From Streptococcus mitis (lineage in GTDB: Bacteria; Bacillota; Bacilli; Lactobacillales; Streptococcaceae), in the NCBI GenBank assembly GCA_018364455.1, contig JAGZLW010000006.1, positions 6,768 to 70,767 on the forward strand: DNA of 64,000 nucleotides. Reading direction: 5' to 3'. A model generated the notes under the pieces. The model saw nothing but the letters and a program-made list of their open reading frames with translations, was not told the DNA's origin and ran no database searches. Position numbers and translations under genes: made by a program. Positions 49,307-57,050 of the stretch are shown one piece after another. Within the stretch, counting starts at the first letter, position 1. Every line of letters begins with the position of its first letter.

Positions 49307-50161
49307 TTAAATGATAAAATCTGATTTAAAGGTCTTGTTTAATTTCTCTATTGTGACACTATCATTATATTCCTTAAATATTCTCATAGCTTTGGAACAT
49401 TCTTTTTTACCTAACTCTACTTGATTCGTTTTTATGAGATAAATACCTTTTAAAAAAAGCAAATAAGTCTTTTCAAAATAATATCCTTGTCTGGTCAGTA
49501 AATTTTCTAAATCATCTATAAAAAATTGAGCGCTATCTAACAAATTATTTTTTAATAATAATTCTAAATTAAATAAATATAAAGGAATTACTCTATGTGT
49601 TCCCGTATCTGTTTTTAAAAAATGTCGTGTTTTCTTGATTACAGCTCTATATAGTAAGCTTATGGTTTTAGTGTTCATAAAAAACACCGAATTATAGAAA
49701 ATTTTCAGTTCATACTCCATCCAATTATCTACAGAAAGCAAGTACTTTATTAACTCATTACATTTAGATGCATTGTAAGGAAGGTTTGCAAGGCGATTAA
49801 TCTGTTGTTCAGCAATCAATTTTATGTGACAATTGCATAAACTTTTTTCCTGCTTTTGTTTTAGCTCTATTTTCTTTATTAGTTCTTGTAACAAAATGAT
49901 ATCTGAAGAGTTTACAGCATGTTCTAATTCTTCAAAAAAACATTCTTTTTTAGAATAATAGCAATGAACTAATTCTTCAAATTCCGAAAATGATATACCC
50001 AGGCGATTTAACAACATGTAAAAATGATCAATAGATAATTTTGTAATCCCATTTTCGAAACGAGAAATAGTTGACTCACTAATCTTATCACAAGCCAAAT
50101 CTTTAAGACGAAAATTTTTTGAAATACGAATATCCTTTAAAACTGCTCCAAAATTTTCCAT
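49307..50161 (-). CDS. Rgg/MutR-family transcriptional regulator
   Basis: 284 residues from MENFGAVLKDIR, with AGAGG ahead of it. An XRE helix-turn-helix (about 5-62) is followed by an all-helical TPR-like domain (about 70-280), as in Rgg, MutR and PlcR-type peptide-responsive regulators. The codons are strongly AT-rich compared with the flanking housekeeping genes, which suggests transfer. It is divergent from the choline-binding caspase-like gene and shares its 98-base control region, so it is its likely regulator. I found no short hydrophobic peptide gene beside it. Confidence 0.82.
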   Translation of the reverse strand: MENFGAVLKDIRISKNFRLKDLACDKISESTISRFENGITKLSIDHFYMLLNRLGISFSEFEELVHCYYSKKECFFEELEHAVNSSDIILLQELIKKIELKQKQEKSLCNCHIKLIAEQQINRLANLPYNASKCNELIKYLLSVDNWMEYELKIFYNSVFFMNTKTISLLYRAVIKKTRHFLKTDTGTHRVIPLYLFNLELLLKNNLLDSAQFFIDDLENLLTRQGYYFEKTYLLFLKGIYLIKTNQVELGKKECSKAMRIFKEYNDSVTIEKLNKTFKSDFII

Positions 50162-50223
50162 AGTATTCCTCTTCCATTTCTGCAAAAAATAAAACCTGTT
50201 TTTTTATTTGTGATATGATTATG

Positions 50224-50252
50224 ATTATACAAAAATAAAACAGAAAGGACAA
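50224..50252 (-). promoter_or_regulatory. promoter of the Rgg-like regulator
   Basis: On the minus strand TTGTCC (50247-50252), 17 bases, then TATAAT (50224-50229) with a TG before it. The plus-strand side has a repeated TATGAT (50214-50225) as a candidate -10 for the divergent gene, without a good -35. That fits an activated promoter. Confidence 0.65.
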
Positions 50253-50259
50253 TAATATC

Positions 50260-51498
50260 ATGAAAAAAATTTTATTGTCAACAGTTGCTTTACTGAGCCT
50301 AGTGGCATCACTACCAGTAAATAGTCCAGTTTCTGCTCAAGAATCTATTTCTCCCTAGGATTATAGTTACTCTAATGGCAGTTGGATTCAATCGAATGTC
50401 CGTTGGTGGTATAAACATTCTGGCGATTCTTACACTAAAAACGGGTGGGAAAAGATTAATGAAACCTGGTACTATTTTGATAGTGAAGGTTGGATGAAAA
50501 CAGGTTGGTTCAATGAGTATGGAAATTGGTATTATCTAGATGATAGTGGTGCTATGAAAACAGGCTGGTGTTTGATTTCTGGTAGTTGGTATTATTTAAA
50601 TACTAGCGGTGTCATGCAAACTGGCCTACAGACTATCGAAGGGAAACAATATTATTTAGCTGATAGCGGTGCTATGCAGACAGGTTGGCACAATATTGGA
50701 GATGATACTTATTTCTTTGCTAGTAGTGGAGCAAGACAAACGATTAATCGCCGTGCCTTAGTTCTTGGTGAAACATCAACAACCGCTGTACCTATCGCAG
50801 ATGTTAATGCTATGGAAAAGGTTTTTAGTAACCAAAACTTTAGTAAAGTTGTTCGGTTCCCAGATAAAACAAAAGCTGAGATTATTGCAAAAATGGAAGA
50901 ACTTTTCAAATCTTCTAGCGAAAGCGATGTGAACTATCTTTACCTTACTTGTCATGGGGGAGAAGATGGGACGATAGCCATTGGTAGTGATAAAACATCA
51001 TTTTCAGGCTGGGAATTGGCATCTCTACTGAAACAATATAAAGGTAAGTTTGTGGTTATGCTGGATTGTTGCTATTCAGGAACAATTATAGATGTAGGTA
51101 AGCCAGACAAAAAGGTTGCCTCCAAGTCTGAAGAAAGATTTGATGAACAAGCATTTTTGGCAGGATTCTCAACAGGAGATGTAGCAAGCAAGAATGGTGA
51201 AATGCTTAATTCTAAGTTCCTCGTACTATGTGCCTCTTGTAAGGATGAAGAGTCGTATAGTGCAGTCGGAGTAGGTAGTCTTGCCACTAGATACTGGGCA
51301 ATGGGTACAGGTTGGGATCCGCTTCAAAATAGAATGATTTCGCCTATGGCAGACACCAACGCTAACGGAAAAATCACTTTAGAGGAACTGTATCAATACT
51401 CTTATCCTCTAGTTCTTGAAGATGCATCAAAAATTCGCGAAGAGCAACATGTATCAGTTTATCCTAAAAACAGCCAATTTGTTTTATTCCAAAAATAA
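50260..51498 (+). pseudogene. choline-binding protein with caspase-like domain, interrupted by in-frame TAG at codon 33
   Basis: A 412-codon frame starting MKKILLSTVALLSL with AAAGGA upstream. The signal peptide ends near VSA (26). Codon 33 is TAG (50356-50358). After it the same frame is open for 379 codons, so this is a recent nonsense change, a strain-specific null or a sequencing error. The rest encodes about five choline-binding repeats (36-160; WYYF, GWMKTGW, GSWYYL), then a caspase/metacaspase-like fold (about 164-345). Its His232 is in TCHGG and its Cys271 in DCCYSG, the expected dyad. An EF-hand-like loop DTNANGKITLEE follows (365-376). The first ATG after the stop would give 334 residues without a signal peptide. 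It pairs with the next choline-binding gene. Confidence 0.8.
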
Positions 51499-51510
51499 GG
51501 GGTTAAGAAA

Positions 51511-52590
51511 ATGAAAGTATCAAAAAAAATCACATTATTTAGTTTATCTCTAGCAGGTTTAGCTTTACTAGCTTTCCCTCATTCGGGAAAGGCCTTTGAG
51601 CTTAAAGAAGTTTGGCGTGTTAAAGGAGGAGTTGTATATCAAGATGACAAAATTCTTCGATTTAACAATGGTCATAGCATAGATATCAAAGTCTTGGATT
51701 TACCAAAAACTGAGAAAATTGAGTGGAGGGTCAGTCTCAATGGTCAAGATCAAACTGTCAATTTCCTAAGTCAAGAAGTGGATAGATCCAATATCGGAGA
51801 AGAAGGACATTACCTGAATTTCTATGTTCCTTATGGCTATAGAGGAGATATCAAGGTCGAGGCCAAGAGCGGAAATGAAGTAAAAACCTGGTCCACTAAA
51901 GTGGTAGATGATGTATATAATGGTGGAAAGAGTGGCTACTATCGTATTAAAGAATCAAATGATCAATACACCTACCTTGATACTAAATGGGACTATCAAA
52001 CTAAGACCTACACTGCTACCTTACCAGAGACTCTCAATGGTCAAAAAGTATTTGCTTGGGAAGACGACTATGTAGAATTGAAACTTCAAAAACCAGGAGT
52101 TATCAGTCATTCCTACAGAGGGGGAGGAGCCTTCAAAATACTTTATCCGATTCTAAAAGCAGAAAGTTGGCTAAAAAAGAATTACAGTGAAAGCTGGTAC
52201 TATCAAAAACAAGGGCAATTAGTTAAAAATGCTTGGGTTAAGGACAAGGGAACTTGGTACTTTATGAATGATAAAGGAGTCATGTTCAATCAAACTTGGC
52301 TCTATCAAGGTGGCAACTGGTATGCCTTTAAATCATCAGGAGCTATGATTGCTAGTGACTGGCTATATGATAATCACTCTTGGTATTACCTAAAAGACTC
52401 AGGTTCTATGGCGACAGGTTGGATCAAAGATAGTGGATCTTGGTATTATCTAAACAACTCAGGTTCTATGGCAACAGGCTGGGTGAAAGATAGCGGCTCT
52501 TGGTATTACCTTGCTTCATCAGGTAAGATGCTTCACAATACCTACACACCTGATGGTTACTATGTAGATGCCAGTGGCGCTTGGAAATAA
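51511..52590 (+). CDS. choline-binding protein with novel N-terminal domain
   Basis: 359 residues. A signal peptide (about 1-28, ending GKA) is followed by an N-terminal region of about 190 residues with mixed beta character (KVVDDVYNGGKSGYYRI) that I do not recognise. The C-terminus has about six choline-binding repeats (225-350; SWYYLNNSGSMATGW), which hold the protein to phosphocholine on teichoic acid. It starts 12 bases after the caspase-like gene and looks cotranscribed with it. No catalytic motif is obvious; an adhesin or inhibitor role cannot be told apart. Confidence 0.85.
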   Translation: MKVSKKITLFSLSLAGLALLAFPHSGKAFELKEVWRVKGGVVYQDDKILRFNNGHSIDIKVLDLPKTEKIEWRVSLNGQDQTVNFLSQEVDRSNIGEEGHYLNFYVPYGYRGDIKVEAKSGNEVKTWSTKVVDDVYNGGKSGYYRIKESNDQYTYLDTKWDYQTKTYTATLPETLNGQKVFAWEDDYVELKLQKPGVISHSYRGGGAFKILYPILKAESWLKKNYSESWYYQKQGQLVKNAWVKDKGTWYFMNDKGVMFNQTWLYQGGNWYAFKSSGAMIASDWLYDNHSWYYLKDSGSMATGWIKDSGSWYYLNNSGSMATGWVKDSGSWYYLASSGKMLHNTYTPDGYYVDASGAWK

Positions 52591-52682
52591 TCTAATGTAC
52601 ACATTTTATTCCATCAGCTATTAGTGTACCTGCTCAGACTAAATGTTATCAGAGATGCAAGAAAAATCTAGATAATAATAAT

Positions 52683-52729
52683 ACAAAAAGCGAATCGAAA
52701 CAACGAATTTTGTTTTGTTCGCTTTTTGT
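52683..52729 (+). terminator. terminator after the choline-binding protein genes
   Basis: ACAAAAAGCGAA and TTCGCTTTTTGT form a 12-bp stem around a 23-base loop. The arms match those of the hairpin at 63061-63119. The remainder of 52591-52869 is AT-rich and carries the next gene's promoter. Confidence 0.75.
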
Positions 52730-52816
52730 TTCAATCTGTGTCATTACGATATTTTCATTTAATTGTATATCCCCCAAAAATTTACATTTCTATATGAAGT
52801 ATTTAATAAAAAGGAG

Positions 52817-52822
52817 TATAAT
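52817..52822 (+). promoter_or_regulatory. candidate -10 of the ABC exporter gene
   Basis: TATAAT at 52817-52822, 47 bases ahead of the start codon at 52870; the -35 is weak (ATGAAG). AAGGAGG at 52852-52858 is the ribosome binding site of the ABC gene. Confidence 0.4.
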
Positions 52823-52869
52823 GACTTTAAAACTAATTACATGTATATCGATAAGGAGGTCAACTCTTT

Positions 52870-54417
52870 ATGCTGAAAAGATTTGTTAATAAGAAACACC
52901 TCATACTTTACTTCTTTTCTATTGCCATTACTTGGCTGGAAGCGATTATCACGCCAGCCCTTGTTCAAAATATTGTTGCTAGTTTTACCAATCAAGAGCT
53001 AGGCATTCTTTGGAAAGTATTAATTCTAGGAATCCTTGGTAATCTCATCCTCTTACTAGGTTTGGCTGGGAAACGTTATTACTACGCCCGTTTGATTACT
53101 GACTTCAAATATGGAATCAAGAGTGCTATTTTCAAGCGATTTTTAAACAGTTATGAGATTGATGAAAAGGATATTTTGTCTGACCTAGAAAACGACGTCA
53201 AGCAACTAGAAGAAAGCTATATCGAGCCAACCGTCATCATCATTTCTTCTCTTGGCTTCACCACTGTGTCCATTCTTTATGCCCTATGGACCAATTTTTA
53301 CCTAGGCTTGATTTTCATCCTCTTCTACTCCTTTCCTGTCCTCTGCAGTGCTATCGGATCAAAGCGCTTGGATTCACTTTCTGAAAAGCGGTCAACTATT
53401 AACCAGAGCTACTTAGCAAGCTTGACAAATTTTATTGGTGGTAGCCAACAAATTCGCCATTATCAGGGGCAAGACTACTTTTTTGCTCGCTATCAAAAGC
53501 AATTACAAACCAGTTTAGATACCGAAATTAACTATGAAAAGCAACGAACTTTAAATAGTCTCTTGATCAATAGCATCGATGCCTTTTGTTCTGTCACACC
53601 AATCGTCATCGGTGGCTTTATGACCTACTATAATTATTTAGATGCGGCGAGTTTTGTGGCCATCTATCTAGTTTCCCATAATATCGGCTATCAATTCCAA
53701 GAGTTGGCTTATTTTACCAACACCCGAAAAGCGAATCGAACTCTTCTCAACAAATACCAAAAACTTTTGGACCAGTCTGACTCCAACTCGCCTAGAAGCA
53801 TAGAAAACATTTTCCCTATCCAGCTTGATACCATCTCCCTTGAAAAAGATGGAAATAGCCTCCTGTCTCCGATTTCCATGCACATCAAGCAAGGAGAAAA
53901 AATTGCCATTATCGGGGAAAGTGGCTCTGGTAAGACAACCCTGCTCAATATCATTCATGGAGAAGAGACACCGACAAGTGGACAGATTAGCTTTGCTGGG
54001 CAAAACCTGTCACGTAAAGAAATCACAAGTATTAGTTCCTATATTCTCCAAGATAGCCATTACTTTGACACGCTATCTCTGGAAGACAATATCCTTCTAG
54101 GACTGGATAAAAATCCAGAGACTTTAAATCATATCCTCAAAAAAACAGGTTTAGAACATTTGAAAAATCGAACGCTCAGCAATGACAGTCTATCTGGTGG
54201 CGAGAAACAACGCCTAGAAATCGCTCGCGCCCTCTACCATGATAGCCAACTCATCTTAGCAGATGAGATTAAGGCCAATCTTGACTCGGAAAATAGCAGA
54301 AAAATTAGCGACTTACTCTTCTCCCTACCTCAAACAGTCATTGAAGTCATTCACCACTACACTGAAGAAGACTTAAAACACTATGACCAAGTCATTCACT
54401 TAAGCAAAGAAAAGTAA
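52870..54417 (+). CDS. ABC exporter, fused membrane and ATPase domains
   Basis: 515 residues. An N-terminal six-helix exporter domain (about 10-290) is followed by an ATPase (about 315-512): Walker A GESGSGKTT, Q-loop YILQDS, signature LSGGEKQRLEIARAL and Walker B LILADEI. The residues after the Walker B Glu are unusual (DEIKANLD where DEPTSALD is common). No protease domain is present. The gene is alone, so it would act as a homodimer or with a distant partner. It could export a peptide or drug; it lies next to the Rgg and choline-binding genes, but a terminator separates them. Confidence 0.85.
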   Translation: MLKRFVNKKHLILYFFSIAITWLEAIITPALVQNIVASFTNQELGILWKVLILGILGNLILLLGLAGKRYYYARLITDFKYGIKSAIFKRFLNSYEIDEKDILSDLENDVKQLEESYIEPTVIIISSLGFTTVSILYALWTNFYLGLIFILFYSFPVLCSAIGSKRLDSLSEKRSTINQSYLASLTNFIGGSQQIRHYQGQDYFFARYQKQLQTSLDTEINYEKQRTLNSLLINSIDAFCSVTPIVIGGFMTYYNYLDAASFVAIYLVSHNIGYQFQELAYFTNTRKANRTLLNKYQKLLDQSDSNSPRSIENIFPIQLDTISLEKDGNSLLSPISMHIKQGEKIAIIGESGSGKTTLLNIIHGEETPTSGQISFAGQNLSRKEITSISSYILQDSHYFDTLSLEDNILLGLDKNPETLNHILKKTGLEHLKNRTLSNDSLSGGEKQRLEIARALYHDSQLILADEIKANLDSENSRKISDLLFSLPQTVIEVIHHYTEEDLKHYDQVIHLSKEK

Positions 54418-54438
54418 TAGTCTATAACATACGATTTT

Positions 54439-54470
54439 AAAAAGCAAGGAACTCGAATTCCTTGCTTTTT
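54439..54470. terminator. bidirectional terminator
   Basis: AAAAAGCAAGGAA pairs with TTCCTTGCTTTTT (13 bp) between the ABC exporter and the convergent lrgB. Confidence 0.85.
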
Positions 54471-55164
54471 AACTCAATATCAAACTGGCTACGATAGGGC
54501 TAACAAAAACATAGAGAATACCGGTAACACCGATAGCCAAACCACCCATAGCTCCTGCTACAGAGCCATATCGAAAGGCTGTTCCCGTTCCGACAGCATG
54601 ACCTGTTCCTCCAAGGGAAAGACCAACAGCTACTGGGTCATCAATTTTCAACCACTTCAAAAGGGTTGGGCCGATGACACTGGTTAAAATCCCAGTCGCC
54701 ACTACAACCACCAAGGTCACGGTCGTCAGACCTTGCAATTTTTCTGTAATTCCTACTGCCATGGCGGTTGTTACTGACTTGGGAAAGAGAGAAATGGCTA
54801 GGAAAAAGTCCATGCCAAATATTTTCGCCACAAGGGCTGTGAAAGAGGTATTGACAACTACTGCTAACAGACTACCAAAGAGAATACTCCGAGCATGGTG
54901 CTTCATCAAGTGAAAACTCTTATAAAGCGGAATCCCTAGAGCCACGGTCGATGGGACAATCAAGTTGTTCAAATAAACCCCACCTTGGTAGTAATCTTGG
55001 TAAGAAATCCCCGTCACCTTTAGAAAGATGATAATAAAAACAGCTGACAAAAGCAAGGGCGTTGTCAATGGATGGGGAAAACGTCTGTAAATCAGCATTC
55101 CCACTAGATAAGCTAGGATTGATAGGGCAAGCCCAAACAGGGGATTGGAAACAAATTCACTCAT
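54469..55164 (-). CDS. lrgB: LrgB-family antiholin-like protein
   Basis: 231 residues, about seven hydrophobic helices, with the family's SVTTAMAVGI and GGTGHAVGT segments. LrgAB modulates autolysis and murein hydrolase activity; in streptococci it is also tied to pyruvate uptake. It overlaps lrgA by 4 bases. Confidence 0.92.
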   Translation of the reverse strand: MSEFVSNPLFGLALSILAYLVGMLIYRRFPHPLTTPLLLSAVFIIIFLKVTGISYQDYYQGGVYLNNLIVPSTVALGIPLYKSFHLMKHHARSILFGSLLAVVVNTSFTALVAKIFGMDFFLAISLFPKSVTTAMAVGITEKLQGLTTVTLVVVVATGILTSVIGPTLLKWLKIDDPVAVGLSLGGTGHAVGTGTAFRYGSVAGAMGGLAIGVTGILYVFVSPIVASLILS

Positions 55165-55535
55165 TTGGCATCTCCTTTCTCATAATCTCCCTCAAATCGT
55201 CTCTTGATGAACTGAACTACCAAGGCTATGAGGATAATATTGATGACTGCTGCAAAAAAGACAATCAAAACAATTGGCAAAAGATAGGGAGCAATCACAT
55301 CAAACTTTTCCATGATTCCCACTGCTGGTGGCAAAAAGAGAATGGTCATATTGGCCAGCAAGAAATTCCCCACCATGTTGACATGCCTAGTTCTCAGCCA
55401 CTTGAATTGTAGAGCTAGAAAAAGAATAATCAAACCGATAATACTGCCTGGGATGGGCAAATGAAAGAAACTAGAGATTCCCTCTCCGATTAGAGAAATC
55501 ACAAAGAGAATCATTAATTGAACATATAATTTCAT
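55161..55535 (-). CDS. lrgA: LrgA/CidA-family holin-like protein
   Basis: 124 residues from MKLYVQLMILF; an ATG four codons upstream is also possible. Four membrane helices with the conserved PGSIIGLIILF segment. Holin-like partner of LrgB, translationally coupled to it. A promoter lies about 35 bases upstream. No LytSR genes are in the window. Confidence 0.92.
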   Translation of the reverse strand: MKLYVQLMILFVISLIGEGISSFFHLPIPGSIIGLIILFLALQFKWLRTRHVNMVGNFLLANMTILFLPPAVGIMEKFDVIAPYLLPIVLIVFFAAVINIILIALVVQFIKRRFEGDYEKGDAK

Positions 55536-55568
55536 CCTAAACTCCACGAAATAGACTTCTTGCTTACC

Positions 55569-55596
55569 AGTTTACTCTTTTTTCAGAAAATTTCAA
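55569..55596 (-). promoter_or_regulatory. lrgAB promoter
   Basis: On the minus strand TTGAAA (55591-55596), 16 bases, then TAAACT (55569-55574). Confidence 0.6.
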
Positions 55597-55701
55597 GGAA
55601 ATGCACAAGAGTCATTAAAAATTAGAGAGGAAAGGGGATACAAACAATTCTTGACTTGTGAAAACAGGCATGATTTAGGATAAGAGATGCCAACGTCCTT
55701 C

Positions 55702-55745
55702 TTGCCAGCTTGATTTAAAAGTAGTATAATTATTGCATGCGCAAT
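55702..55745 (+). promoter_or_regulatory. marR promoter with palindromic operator
   Basis: TTGCCA (55702-55707), 17 bases, TATAAT (55725-55730), then the palindrome ATTGCATGCGCAAT at 55732-55745, at the transcription start. A near-identical motif recurs at 56217. The position predicts autorepression by the MarR protein. Confidence 0.75.
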
Positions 55746-55818
55746 CATCTTGTGATACAGAGACTGTCCGCGAATGGACATTCTTCTATGCTATAACTCT
55801 AAAAAGAAAGGAGATACT

Positions 55819-56199
55819 ATGACCTATTTGGAAAAATGGTTTGACTTCAATCGGCGTCAGAAAGAAATTGAAAGTCTCTTGGAAGAGACTGTTGCTAATC
55901 AGAGTGAACAAAGTCTGACCTTGAAAGAGTTTTACCTGCTCTACTATCTGGACTTGGCTCAAGAAAAATCTTTACGCCAGATTGACCTGCCAGATAAACT
56001 TCATCTGAGCCCGAGCGCTGTTTCTCGGATGGTGGCTCGCTTGGAAGCCAAAAATTGCGGTCTGCTTAGTCGCAGGTGTTGTGATCAAGATAGACGCTCT
56101 AGTTTTATCTGCCTGACAAGTGATGGGCAAAAGACACTGGCCTCTCTACAAAAGGCTGTCGAAGAAAGCTTGGAAACTGGTTTGGATTTCTTGATTTAA
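55819..56199 (+). CDS. MarR-family transcriptional regulator
   Basis: 126 residues from MTYLEKWFDF, with AAAGGAG upstream. Winged helix about 35-100 (KSLRQIDLPDKLHLSPSAVSRMVARLE). The wing region carries cysteines in KNCGLLSRRCCDQDRRS and one in FICL, so redox sensing like OhrR is conceivable. Matching palindromes lie ahead of it and just after it, the second one leading into a promoter for the trxA operon. Confidence 0.85.
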   Translation: MTYLEKWFDFNRRQKEIESLLEETVANQSEQSLTLKEFYLLYYLDLAQEKSLRQIDLPDKLHLSPSAVSRMVARLEAKNCGLLSRRCCDQDRRSSFICLTSDGQKTLASLQKAVEESLETGLDFLI

Positions 56200-56216
56200 G
56201 ATGATTTTGAAAAAAG

Positions 56217-56266
56217 TTGCGTGCGCAATCATTTTTCTTGACATTCTCTTTTACAAGGAGTAAAAT
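56217..56266 (+). promoter_or_regulatory. second MarR-type operator and promoter of the trxA operon
   Basis: TTGCGTGCGCAA (56217-56228) followed by TCAT repeats the upstream operator with one base changed. Nine bases further is a consensus promoter: TTGACA (56238-56243), 17 bases, TAAAAT (56261-56266). Confidence 0.75.
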
Positions 56267-56297
56267 AAAATCATCATTAAACAAAGGAGTTTTAAAT

Positions 56298-56519
56298 ATG
56301 ATTGAAATTACCTATCTAGATGCTAGCAAGAACGAAAGAACTGTAACTTTCGAATCTTATGAAGACTTTGATCGTTCACAACAAGCTTGCCTTATCGGCG
56401 TCGCAGACTACTACCCTGTCCAAAAATTGACTTATAACGGTCATGATTTGGACTACCATGGGACTTATGGAGATGTCTTCTTCTATCTCATGAAACAAGA
56501 TTTAAGTCAATATAACTAA
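56298..56519 (+). CDS. DUF4649-like small protein
   Basis: 73 residues from MIEITYLDASKNERT; AAAGGAG precedes the ATG. A compact alpha/beta protein rich in Tyr and Asp with one cysteine (SQQACLIG). Streptococcal proteins of this kind are known only as DUF4649. It starts the transcript that continues into trxA 15 bases later, so a redox or stress role is a guess. Confidence 0.7.
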   Translation: MIEITYLDASKNERTVTFESYEDFDRSQQACLIGVADYYPVQKLTYNGHDLDYHGTYGDVFFYLMKQDLSQYN

Positions 56520-56534
56520 AAAAGGAGAAATACA

Positions 56535-56849
56535 ATGGCAAAAGCAATTACAGATGCAACATTCGAACAAGAAACAAAAGACGGTTTGGTCTTGGTAGAC
56601 TTCTGGGCAACTTGGTGTGGTCCATGTCGTATGCAAGGTCCAATCTTGGATAAATTGTCTGAAGAACTTTCAGAAGATGTTTTGAAAATCGTTAAAATGG
56701 ACGTTGATGAAAATCCAAACACAGCTCGTACTTTTGGAATCATGTCTATTCCAACTCTTCTCTTCAAAAAAGACGGCCAAGTGGTCAAACAAGTTGCTGG
56801 TGTTCACACAGCAGAACAAATCAAGGCCATCGTTGCTGAATTGAGCTAA
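56535..56849 (+). CDS. trxA: thioredoxin
   Basis: 104 residues with the active site WCGPCR (about 28-33) in DFWATWCGPCRMQGP, and the cis-proline in SIPTLLF. It reduces protein disulfides and supports ribonucleotide reductase. It is second in the operon behind the DUF4649 gene, under a promoter carrying a MarR-type operator. A strong terminator follows. Confidence 0.97.
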   Translation: MAKAITDATFEQETKDGLVLVDFWATWCGPCRMQGPILDKLSEELSEDVLKIVKMDVDENPNTARTFGIMSIPTLLFKKDGQVVKQVAGVHTAEQIKAIVAELS

Positions 56850-56855
56850 TCAAAC

Positions 56856-56889
56856 GAGAGACCAAGTACTTGCTTTGGTCTCTTTTTTC
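56856..56889 (+). terminator. terminator after trxA
   Basis: GAGACCAA pairs with TTGGTCTC, followed by six T. Confidence 0.85.
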
Positions 56890-56896
56890 TTGCCCT

Positions 56897-56925
56897 TTGC
56901 CATTTTTCAAAAAATATGCTAGACT
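56897..56925 (+). promoter_or_regulatory. promoter of the queCDEF operon
   Basis: TTGCCA (56897-56902), 17 bases, TAGACT (56920-56925) with a TGC extension. Transcription would start just ahead of the riboswitch. Confidence 0.7.
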
Positions 56926-56938
56926 GTATGTAGAATAT

Positions 56939-57014
56939 TACGATGTTTGGGACATGCCATCGCTAAAAAAAACCTCGATTTGGTATTTTTTAGCTCCCTC
57001 ATGGGAGCTTTTTG
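56939..57014 (+). promoter_or_regulatory. preQ1-I-like riboswitch with terminator, upstream of queC
   Basis: A 5-bp stem CGATG/CATCG (56941-56945 with 56958-56962) has a 12-base loop containing GGG. An A-rich tail ending ACC could pair with that loop as a pseudoknot, the layout of preQ1-I aptamers. A terminator follows: AGCTCCC, TCAT, GGGAGCT and a T run (56992-57013). A competing antiterminator is visible: GCTAAAAAAAACC pairs with GGTATTTTTTAGC at 12 of 13 positions and uses the base of the terminator arm. The genes downstream make preQ1, so feedback shut-off is expected. Confidence 0.7.
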
Positions 57015-57050
57015 CGTGCTCTAAACATTTCCCATTTTGGAAGGAGTATT

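Noticed and set aside
49307..50260. A short hydrophobic peptide (SHP-type) gene beside the Rgg-like regulator
   Set aside because: I read both strands of the flanking gaps (49202-49306 and 50162-50259) and found no ORF with a start, ribosome binding site and hydrophobic core.
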